A DNA stretch of 64,000 bases from Solirubrobacter pauli (GTDB lineage: Bacteria; Actinomycetota; Thermoleophilia; Solirubrobacterales; Solirubrobacteraceae): positions 3,271,426 to 3,335,425 of the forward strand of contig NZ_RBIL01000001.1 of NCBI RefSeq assembly GCF_003633755.1, written 5' to 3'. This document shows positions 8,001 to 14,139 of the stretch, one piece after another. The notes beneath the pieces were generated by a model that searched no databases, was not told the origin of the DNA, and worked only from the letters and a program-made list of their open reading frames with translations. A program made the position numbers and the translations under genes. Position 1 is the stretch's first letter. The number at the start of each line of letters is the position of its first letter.

Positions 8001-10976
8001 ATCGACCCCAAGTGGTCGCTCGTGAACCCGATCTCGGGCGCCGCCCCGACGGTGGCCAACGGCCGCCTGGTGGTGCCGCTGCGTCAGGCCGACCTGTACG
8101 CGGCCACGGGCAACGCTCAGCTCCTGCTGCAGGACGCGCCGGCCGGCTCGTGGACCGCGACCGCCAAGGTCGTCCACGGCGGGCTGACCGCCGACGGCGA
8201 GGCACTCGGGCTGGGGCTGATCAACAGCTTCAACCCCAACTACTTCGTCAAGGCGACGCTGCAGTACAAGAACGACACCAACCCGAACGTCTCGGGAGCC
8301 CAGCCGGGCAAGTGGGCCGAGCGGGTGCTGACCTCCAACGGCCAGGCGATCACGCTGGCGCCGGCGACCGTGCCGTACCCGAACTCGGGCGCGCTCACGT
8401 TGCCCGGTGACTTCGCGTACGTCCGGCTCGCGTACGACGACGTGACCAAGACGCTCACCACGTCCACGTCGACGGACGGCACCACGTTCACCACGTTCGG
8501 CGCGCCGATCTCGACGACGCAGTACCTGAACCAGCCGGGCGGCTTCCGCGTCGGCGTGTTCGGCAAGCGCGACGCGAGCTCGCAGAACAAGACGGTCGAG
8601 CTCGAGTCGTTCACGATCGAGTCCGACGGCTGCGGCACCGGTGGCGACACCGCCGCTCCGCGTACCACCCACACGCTCGATCCGGCCACGGCCGACGGGT
8701 CCGCCGGTTGGTACAAGGGCAACGTGAAGGTCACGCTCGCCGCGACCGACAACGAGGGCGGCACGGGCGTCGACTACACCGAGTACCGCAAGCAGGGCAC
8801 CACGGCGTGGACGCGCTACAGCGCTCCGTTCACGATCGAGGACGCCGGCAGCACCACGATCGAGTACCGCTCGGTTGACAAGAAGGGCAACGTCGAGTCC
8901 ACTCGCACGGTGTCGTTCAAGATCGACAAGGCGGCCCCGACGACGAGCGCGAAGCTCAACGGCGAGGCGCCGAAGGCCCAGTACGACGGTCCCGTCGCGG
9001 TCGACCTCGATGCCACCGATGGCTCGGGCTCGGGCGTGGCGAAGACCGAGGTCCGCGTCGACGGCGGCGAGTGGAAGCCGTACGTGGAGGAGGAGACGAT
9101 CCTCAACTCCGCGGCCGACCTCGCCAAGTGGGCGCAGACCGGCGCCGGCGGCCTGAACTGGGTCGACGACGCGAGCGGCGGGTACGCCCGCACGTTCTCG
9201 GGCTTCGGCATGCCGTGGTACCCGGTCAAGGAGTACGGCGACTTCGTCGTCAAGCTCCAGTGGCGTGACTCGAGCACCGGCACGAGCGGCAACGGCGGCG
9301 TCTTCGTGCGCTTCCCGGACCCGGTCGAGGCGGCAGCCCGTCCGGCGGCACAGCGTCACGCCTGCCAGGTGGGTTCGGGTCAGACCGATCCGACGTGGGT
9401 CGCGATCTTCTGCGGCCACGAGATCCAGATCAACGACAACCAGCCGTCCGAGCCGCAGAAGACGGGCTCCGTGTACAACTTCTCGGCGCTCGACTCGACG
9501 CAGGCGAAGGTCCAGCCGCGTGGCACGTGGGTCGACTACGAGATCAAGGTCGTCGGCCAGACGTACACGATCACCCGCAACGGTGAGGTGCTGCAGACGT
9601 TCCAGAACACCCCGGGCAAGACGTCCTCGCGCTCGGGTGACCCGTCGACGACGGACCGTCAGTTCACGAAGGGCTTCATCGGCCTCCAGAACCACGGCTC
9701 GAGCGACATCATCGACTACCGCAACATCCGCGTGGAGCCGCTGGACTCGGGCTCCGTCAAGAGCGGGTTCCAGGTCACCGGCAACGGCGACCACAAGGTC
9801 GAGTTCCGCTCGACGGACCTCGCCGGCAACGTGGAGACGACCAAGTCGGTCGACTTCAAGATCGGCAGCCAGCCGGCGGGCGAGAAGACCCCGCCGGTCA
9901 CGACGGGCAGCCTGAACCCGGCCACGCCGGGCGCGGGTGGCACGTACAACGGCCCGGTCGACGTGACGCTGTCCGCGACCGACCCGGCTGAGCAGGGCAC
10001 GGGCGGCGGCGGCACGCCGAAGACGCTCGACGTGAGCGCCTTCCCGGATCACTGGGAGCCCGACGCGCTGACCGCCACGGTCGGTGACACGGTGCGCTGG
10101 AACTTCCCGGCCGCCACGGCGGGCTCGGTGCATGACCTGTGGCTGATCAAGCCGAGCGACCCGCAGGGCTACACCGGCACGCGTCTCAGCAACAACAACG
10201 GCGGCATCGTGCTGCCGGGCGACCCGCCGATCAGCCAGACGGTCGCCGAGGCCGGCACCTACCAGTTCCTGTGCAAGATCCACGCGAACATGAAGGGCAC
10301 GATCACGGTCACCGCCGGTGGCGGCGGCACCGTGCCGGGCTCGGGTGTCGACTACACCGAGTACCGCGTCAACGGCGGTGAGTGGACGAAGAAGAGCAAC
10401 ACGTCCAACGCCTCGCCGTTCGTGACGACGTTCAAGGCGGAAGCCGAGGGCGCGTACGCGATCGAGTACCGCTCGGCGGACAAGGCCGGCAACGTCGAGG
10501 CCACGAAGTCCCTCAGCTTCAACATCACGAAGCCGTCGGACTCGACCTCGGTGGACGCCGACCTGAACGCGCAGGTGCCGCGGGCCATGGGCATCTCGCT
10601 CGCCGGCTCGGTGACGTTCGGGGCGATCGTCCCGGGCATCGCGAAGGACTACGACGCGGGCACGACCGTCCGCGCCACGTCCAGCGTCGCGTCGTCGAAG
10701 CTGACGATCTCCGATCCCAGCTCGACGGCCACCGGCCACCTGGTCAACGGCGCGTTCGCGATGCCGCAGGCCGTCAAGGTCGGCGTCGGCGCCACCCCGG
10801 CGTTCGCTCCGCTCGGCGGCGCGTCCAGCCCGACGGTGCTCGCCACGTGGGCGCATCCGCTGGCCAACGAAGCGGTTGACCTGAAGTTCCGGCAGTCTGT
10901 CGCCGAGGGCGACCGCCTGCTGGAGGGCAACTACAGCAAGCGCGTGACGCTGACTCTGTCGGCGACCACGCCGTAG
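2088..10976 (+). CDS. giant secreted multidomain protein: sugar isomerase-like / ThuA / sugar dehydrogenase / PKD / 3-keto-hydrolase / cupredoxin
   Basis: 2962 aa. Start at 2088 is set by the strong gaggagaggga site and an immediate signal peptide (MLGHRKVWRAVAAAL, Ala-rich core, cleavage near ADAQ). Domains in order, approximate residues: AP-endonuclease-2-type TIM barrel 45-345 (YFHNHAGEF, IDIGW, SFHVKD, FSERDP as metal-site motifs); choice-of-anchor/ASPM-like 361-481; ThuA 484-710; PQQ-type glucose/sorbosone dehydrogenase propeller 710-1318 with His909 (CHRGGGM) and Arg1041 (GLRNP); PKD 1323-1401; Ig/OmpL47-like repeats; three concanavalin-like domains 1510-2181; DUF1080 3-keto-disaccharide hydrolase 2334-2555; cupredoxin 2643-2745 (His2682, Cys2729, His2732, Met2735); C-terminal domain 2822-2962. 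TIM barrel, ThuA and DUF1080 families are all known from 3-keto-glycoside metabolism. The combined role is inferred. Confidence 0.9.
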   Translation: MLGHRKVWRAVAAALTTSALLMTPGAADAQRASSMGEGAPVGQSGIQLYNFRDYLSSGSGEIVCPASPAPATPYCTPTLPANNVLARMERLFAFLKANDIKNVELYGYPGNPFPSDSSPQGNLQGTMDLRALGDKYGIRFPGRHGSLNESRWDAEIAHAKILGQDHIGEGSSGGAGGLGSYTQTLATATQLNKLGKRSVEAGLGPAYFHNHAGEFSTRFIDAQGDGTNKSAWEIVMERTDPRWVVAQIDIGWAVCGASGHATPVDPGVGASYVNQMIQKFGRRVVSFHVKDMAAGGISPSCGDNDQRVLGQGAINFAPMFSSAKNKTRYYFSERDPVALGGATNFNPFTNAGDGAKAMRGDPKPSLKASPKLFPSVAKGTPAAANQAPIKVTNDGDAPLVIASGSGALKIEADDADGGSTTAGDFAVVSDDCAGKTLAPNASCTVNVGFKPTRTNYTSVARLVIDSNSDDGVERILIAGAQTPPKVLVFRGATDAVNTAGLDAIKALGTANDFLVQDTSDATAFNATNLANYRAVVFLDNKGDLLNAGQETALQNYIQGGGGFVGIGGAAEAETANTFITGLIGARPDSASPTTASNQVLVAGDRAHPSTRDLPLESTVSDIWYRWTTRPTGQVHTVARYRAPGAAAGDGTTTGGTDWPISWCRDYQGGRSFYTGLGRTAAAYGQDNLKKHLLGAIEWAGGLVRGGCKATILSNYTTQRVVDATSGNLNNTGESHGVAPASNGWVFYIGRADCRTDAERGAMIGQASSPRITDFANRNVGVGCGTVHIFDPKAATGSVNSGITKAGVIPVYGDRGSGDEINGKIETGLLGIAPSPDFATTGHIYLQYYPTFNPDNPVLPGMQDGDARRITKIAQARISRFTVDLSTKKLKLDSEVPIFKYDAQVYSCCHRGGGMAFDSQGNLYVTTGDSNSSQGTNGYSGNNQTFKCPVGPATEVSNNHCGTANFSYRDARRTAGNTNDYNGKMLRFNPIEQIADGAKPTVGPGTTYALPTASSPNGPNLFDGTEGGGGKAKPEIYAMGLRNPSRMSIDPKTDIPYAAWVGPDAGNPSATQGPSTYESATQLPSAGNYGWPYCMGNQQAYRDRTADGNLRTTNVAGYVNGGPASAPTPGWYDCKNLVNDSTNNTGLTTLPHQTGTGKDAGTARPHNVWYSRGNPGGNNGCPDFARPNGADTAPDYGGTPTQKCPYITASGATVFDGPVYRYDDKATDNSVRWPEYWDGRWFLNDYGNSSVKHALLLDPATDQDGSQPIYADSFRGGLPWGANYMDSKFGPDGALYVQVYEGFFSTGNNAGLYKISYTGGNDSPGADPQWKSTTTPREAEFSVGASGGVAYEWDFGDNTPTSAAPNPRHTYAETGTYTAKLTVTYADGEKQSKSITVTVGADSTAPTLTALINGQTPTTRYTSSPVDFTVRASDGGTGSTGVEWIERRIDGGGWTRADNTGNAEPFETKFQVSGGGSHTVEYRARDRAGNVSEPVGSTTFTIDLPTSGGGCLPQSDEFTGSALDSKWSVLRSAGGGPTVANGSLSLPILQGDLIAGDPLASNVVLQDAPSGEWSATAKLDTSGLNANGEQAGIVIWKAENPNSFSKLVAIQSGNGTHQFEHIVTQSGSVNPPIASSITPAPGGTLPAQVLLRARYDGTKVIGEFSADDGANWTKVGNAEHSAPFTGSLRVGVVAFRGSNGGGNATFDWFRVKSGSSETAPVTCAAGCSPQSDQFNGTSVDPKWQLINPVAGKEPTVGNGHLTMPIIRGDLYEGQGTAQTLLQSVPSGSWVATAKIAHANISQNGEAAGLALINTLNPNNLLKTTIQYKDDVDPNTSGNQPGKWAERVLTSNNAAITLPPATVPWPNSGGLNLSNPYVYVRFVYDDAKKEVTTWSSANGTTFTSFGAPISVTQYLSGAGGLRVGVFAKHDGSADDTVQFDAFNVVSGNDPQTSGDDCGGAAGCPQTDEFNGTTIDPKWSLVNPISGAAPTVANGRLVVPLRQADLYAATGNAQLLLQDAPAGSWTATAKVVHGGLTADGEALGLGLINSFNPNYFVKATLQYKNDTNPNVSGAQPGKWAERVLTSNGQAITLAPATVPYPNSGALTLPGDFAYVRLAYDDVTKTLTTSTSTDGTTFTTFGAPISTTQYLNQPGGFRVGVFGKRDASSQNKTVELESFTIESDGCGTGGDTAAPRTTHTLDPATADGSAGWYKGNVKVTLAATDNEGGTGVDYTEYRKQGTTAWTRYSAPFTIEDAGSTTIEYRSVDKKGNVESTRTVSFKIDKAAPTTSAKLNGEAPKAQYDGPVAVDLDATDGSGSGVAKTEVRVDGGEWKPYVEEETILNSAADLAKWAQTGAGGLNWVDDASGGYARTFSGFGMPWYPVKEYGDFVVKLQWRDSSTGTSGNGGVFVRFPDPVEAAARPAAQRHACQVGSGQTDPTWVAIFCGHEIQINDNQPSEPQKTGSVYNFSALDSTQAKVQPRGTWVDYEIKVVGQTYTITRNGEVLQTFQNTPGKTSSRSGDPSTTDRQFTKGFIGLQNHGSSDIIDYRNIRVEPLDSGSVKSGFQVTGNGDHKVEFRSTDLAGNVETTKSVDFKIGSQPAGEKTPPVTTGSLNPATPGAGGTYNGPVDVTLSATDPAEQGTGGGGTPKTLDVSAFPDHWEPDALTATVGDTVRWNFPAATAGSVHDLWLIKPSDPQGYTGTRLSNNNGGIVLPGDPPISQTVAEAGTYQFLCKIHANMKGTITVTAGGGGTVPGSGVDYTEYRVNGGEWTKKSNTSNASPFVTTFKAEAEGAYAIEYRSADKAGNVEATKSLSFNITKPSDSTSVDADLNAQVPRAMGISLAGSVTFGAIVPGIAKDYDAGTTVRATSSVASSKLTISDPSSTATGHLVNGAFAMPQAVKVGVGATPAFAPLGGASSPTVLATWAHPLANEAVDLKFRQSVAEGDRLLEGNYSKRVTLTLSATTP
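7261..8630 (+). repeat. tandem duplication of a ~220-residue concanavalin-like domain inside the giant gene
   Basis: Segments 7261-7925 and 7966-8630 encode two closely similar beta-sandwich domains: both begin Cys-Pro-Gln-(S/T)-Asp-(Q/E)-FNGT, share QPGKWAERVLTSN and end with a GLRVGVF / GFRVGVF strand. A third, more divergent and shorter copy precedes them (6616-7250, starting CLPQSDEFTGS). These resemble the C-terminal carbohydrate-binding-like domain of family-43 glycosidases (DUF1349 type). They are probably glycan- or surface-binding modules. Confidence 0.75.
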
Positions 10977-10988
10977 CACGCAGTTCGT

Positions 10989-11023
10989 CCCCGCCCCCCG
11001 CGGCACTGCCGCGGGGGGCGGGG
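10989..11023 (+). terminator. strong hairpin between the giant gene and its paralogue
   Basis: Perfect 15-bp GC stem (10989-11003 with 11009-11023) and 5-nt loop cactg, 12 bp past the giant gene stop. A T6 run occurs only 17 nt further on (11041-11046), so this is not a textbook intrinsic terminator. It may act as a partial terminator or mRNA 3' stabiliser that separates expression of the giant protein from the four genes behind it. Confidence 0.6.
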
Positions 11024-11064
11024 ATCTCGTCTTCTCAACCTTTTTTGGACCGACTCACCCAGCC

Positions 11065-14000
11065 ATGACCGACGCTCTGCAACACAGAGGCACCCGGCGC
11101 CGCCGGATACGCCGCGCGCTCTACGGCGCGGTGACGGCGAGCCTGATCGCGGCCGCACCGGCCAGCGCCGACGCGGGCAGGGTGCTCGTGTTCACCGGCA
11201 CCGCCGGCAGCGCCAACCCCAGCACGCCGGCGGCGGTGTCCGCCGTGCAGGCGCTCGGGGCGGCGAACGACTTCACCGTCGACGTCACGGCTGAGGCGAG
11301 TGCCATCAGCGTCACCAACCTCGCGCGGTACCGCGCGGTGGCGTTCGTCCACAGCGCCGGAGACGTGCTCGACACGGGCCAGCAGGCCACGCTCGAGTCC
11401 TACGTCACCGGCGGCGGCGGCTTCGTCGGCATCGGCGAGACCGCCAAGCTCGAGGAGGGCCAGACCTTCTTCGACACGCTCATCGGCCTGACCGGCAGCA
11501 GCCGCACGACCGGCGCGGCGACCACGCCGCAGGACGTCGAGTTCCTCGACCGCGTGCACCCCGCCTCCCGCGCGAACCCGCTCGTCTGGAAGCGCCACAC
11601 GGACACGTACTACAAGTGGACCGCGAACCCGACCGGCAAGGTGCACACCGTCGCTCGCGTGCGCTTCGGCGCGCTGCCCAACGGCACGTCGATCACGAAC
11701 GACACGGTCACGCAGCACGCCGGCACGGGCGACCGCATGCAGAGCCAGCAGGAGCGCGCGCTGTCATGGTGCCGCGACGTCGGGCAGGGGCGGTCCTTCT
11801 ACACCGCGCTCGGCGGCACCGCGGCCGCGTACGACGAGACCGAGGTCAAGCGCCAGCTGCTCGGCGCGCTCCAGTGGGCCGGCGGCATGGTCCGCGGCAA
11901 CTGCAAGGCCGCGATCGACGCGAACTACACCGCCACCCGGCTCGCGCAGAGCCCGGACGTGGTCGCGCTGACGACGGCGGACGACGGCCGCGTCTTCTCC
12001 GCCACCCGCGACGCGCTCCACGTCGGGGACGTCAAGGTCGCCGACTTCAAGGTCACGGGCGCGCACGGCGTGCTCGGCCTCGCGCTCGACCCCGCCTTCA
12101 TGCAGGGCCGGCCGTACGTCTACGTGCAGTACTTCCCGTCCGGCAAGGGCGAGCTCGGCGCGACCACGACGGACCCCGCCAAGCAGCTCGGCCCCGGCCG
12201 CGACCTGATCACGCAGATGGGCGAGCGCCGCGTGTCGCGCTTCACGTACGACCAGGCCGCCAAGACGCTCGTGACCGGCTCCGAGCGCGTGATCTTCCAC
12301 TGGATGACGCCGGTCTACCGCGAGGGCCGCGTCGGCGGCGCCATGGACTTCGACTCCGCGGGCAACCTCTACTTCGCGTCGGGCGACACGATCGACGGCG
12401 CCGCCAACGCGTACCGCGGCGGCTACACCAACGCGCACGAGGAGCACACGCTCCCGGGCAGCGGCGGCGAGATCTCCTTCGGCGACGCGCGCGGGACCGC
12501 GGCCAACACCAACGCCTACGAGGGCAAGCTGCTGCGGATCAAGCCGCTCGCCGACCCGGGCTCCGTGCCCGGCGTCGGGCGCACCTACTCGATCCCGGGT
12601 GAGAGCGCGCCGAACGGCCCGAACCTGTTCCCCGCGTCGGGCCTGGCGAAGCCCGAGGTGTTCGCGATGGGCTTCTCGGACGTGCGGTCGATCGACATCG
12701 ACGCCAAGACCGACACGATCTCCGCCGCCTGGTCGGGCACCGGGCAGACCGCGAACGCGGTCACGTGGGGCCCCGCCAAGACGGAGAGCGCCGCGCGCAT
12801 CAAGGCCGCCGGCAACTATGGCTGGCCGTACTGCGGCGCCGGCAACCGCTTCGGCTACCGCGCGACGCTGCCCGCCATCGGTGGCGGCGGGGCGGCCAAC
12901 CTCGGCTGGCCCGACACGCCGCGCGGCACGGTCGGCGGCGGCGCGGACGGTGACGCGGGCGCGTTCTGGGACTGCTCGAAGGCGCTCCCGAACGACTCGC
13001 CGTTCAACACCGGCATGAAGGACATCCCCGCGCCCAAGCCGGCCAACGTCTGGTACGGCCCGCAGGGTGGCTGCTACGACTTCCCGCGCAACGCCAACGG
13101 CGTCGCGCTCTACAACGACACGAACACGTCGACGGGCACGGACACGACCCGCACGTGCCCGTGGGCGCTCGGCGGGGAGCAGTCCGTCGTCACCGGCGGC
13201 ACCTACCGGCGCCCCGCCCAGCCGACGGCCGACGCCTGGCCCGCGTACTGGGACGGTCGCTGGCTCGTGGCTGACGCCGGCGCCGCGAGCGTGCACCACG
13301 CGCTGCTGATGGACCCGGCCACCGAGGCCGACGGCGGCCAGCCCGTCGCGGTCGACTCGCTCGCCGCGATCCTACCCGAGCACCTGCGCACGCTCGAGCT
13401 CGGCCGGGACGGCACGCTCTACACGGCCACGGACACCGGCGTGTGGCGCGTCGCCTACACCGGCGGCGACGACACGCCCGGCCCCGACCCGCGCTACGTG
13501 GTCCACGAGGGCACGACGGTCGTCGACTTCGACGCCGGCCGCTCCGGCGGCGTCCGCTACGAGTGGACGTTCTCCGGCGGTGGCACCGCGACCGGCGCCA
13601 CCGTGACGCACGCGTTCGGCGCCGACGGCGCCCAGCAGGCGACGCTCACCGTCATCTACGCCGACGGCGAGCGCGTCAGCCGGACGATCACCGTGCAGAT
13701 CCCGCCGGTGCCCGCCGCGCAGGCCAACGTCGAGCTGACCGCGGTCGTCCCGCGCACGCTCGGCCTCACGCTCGGCGCGCCGGCCACGTTCCCGGCGATC
13801 ATCCCGGGTGTCGGCGCGACCTACACGGCGACGACCACCGTGACCGTGCTGTCGACCGCGTACACGTCCACGCTGCGCGTCTCCGACCGCAGCTCGGTCG
13901 CACCCGGGCACCTCGTCAACGGCGCGACGGCGATGCCGCAGGCGGTGCGCGTGCGGGTGGAGGACCAACCCTTCGCCCCGCTCTCCGCAACACCCTTGAC

Positions 14001-14139
14001 CCTACGAACCTGGACGGACCCGGTGGCAGCGCAGACGCTGACCGTCGGCTTCCAGCAGCCGGTCGCCGACACGGACCGGCTGCTCGAAGGCCGATACGCG
14101 AAGACCCTGACCTTCGAGCTGGGGGCGACGACGCCATGA
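11065..14139 (+). CDS. secreted ThuA / sugar-dehydrogenase-propeller / PKD protein (paralogue of the giant protein)
   Basis: 1024 aa with an Arg-rich signal peptide (RRRRIRRALYGAVTASL, cleavage near ASADA). Domains, approximate residues: ThuA 40-284, glucose/sorbosone dehydrogenase-like beta-propeller 285-801, PKD 810-883, then a ~135-aa C-terminal domain (888-1024) homologous to the giant protein's end (GHLVNG, AMPQAV, DRLLEG). It parallels the middle of the giant protein. By my alignment the propeller has lost the conserved His (GRVGGAM instead of CHRGGGM) and the GLRNP arginine (GFSDV here), so it may bind sugar or be inactive as a dehydrogenase. No clear Shine-Dalgarno is seen before ATG 11065. 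The stop overlaps the next start by 4 bp (ATGA). Confidence 0.88.
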   Translation: MTDALQHRGTRRRRIRRALYGAVTASLIAAAPASADAGRVLVFTGTAGSANPSTPAAVSAVQALGAANDFTVDVTAEASAISVTNLARYRAVAFVHSAGDVLDTGQQATLESYVTGGGGFVGIGETAKLEEGQTFFDTLIGLTGSSRTTGAATTPQDVEFLDRVHPASRANPLVWKRHTDTYYKWTANPTGKVHTVARVRFGALPNGTSITNDTVTQHAGTGDRMQSQQERALSWCRDVGQGRSFYTALGGTAAAYDETEVKRQLLGALQWAGGMVRGNCKAAIDANYTATRLAQSPDVVALTTADDGRVFSATRDALHVGDVKVADFKVTGAHGVLGLALDPAFMQGRPYVYVQYFPSGKGELGATTTDPAKQLGPGRDLITQMGERRVSRFTYDQAAKTLVTGSERVIFHWMTPVYREGRVGGAMDFDSAGNLYFASGDTIDGAANAYRGGYTNAHEEHTLPGSGGEISFGDARGTAANTNAYEGKLLRIKPLADPGSVPGVGRTYSIPGESAPNGPNLFPASGLAKPEVFAMGFSDVRSIDIDAKTDTISAAWSGTGQTANAVTWGPAKTESAARIKAAGNYGWPYCGAGNRFGYRATLPAIGGGGAANLGWPDTPRGTVGGGADGDAGAFWDCSKALPNDSPFNTGMKDIPAPKPANVWYGPQGGCYDFPRNANGVALYNDTNTSTGTDTTRTCPWALGGEQSVVTGGTYRRPAQPTADAWPAYWDGRWLVADAGAASVHHALLMDPATEADGGQPVAVDSLAAILPEHLRTLELGRDGTLYTATDTGVWRVAYTGGDDTPGPDPRYVVHEGTTVVDFDAGRSGGVRYEWTFSGGGTATGATVTHAFGADGAQQATLTVIYADGERVSRTITVQIPPVPAAQANVELTAVVPRTLGLTLGAPATFPAIIPGVGATYTATTTVTVLSTAYTSTLRVSDRSSVAPGHLVNGATAMPQAVRVRVEDQPFAPLSATPLTLRTWTDPVAAQTLTVGFQQPVADTDRLLEGRYAKTLTFELGATTP

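Noticed and set aside
4533-11006. A 2157-codon open frame on the minus strand opposite the giant gene
   Set aside because: It is antisense to a protein with many recognisable domains. The translation is Arg/Val/Ala/Gly/Asp-rich without domains, as expected from the complement of high-GC codons.
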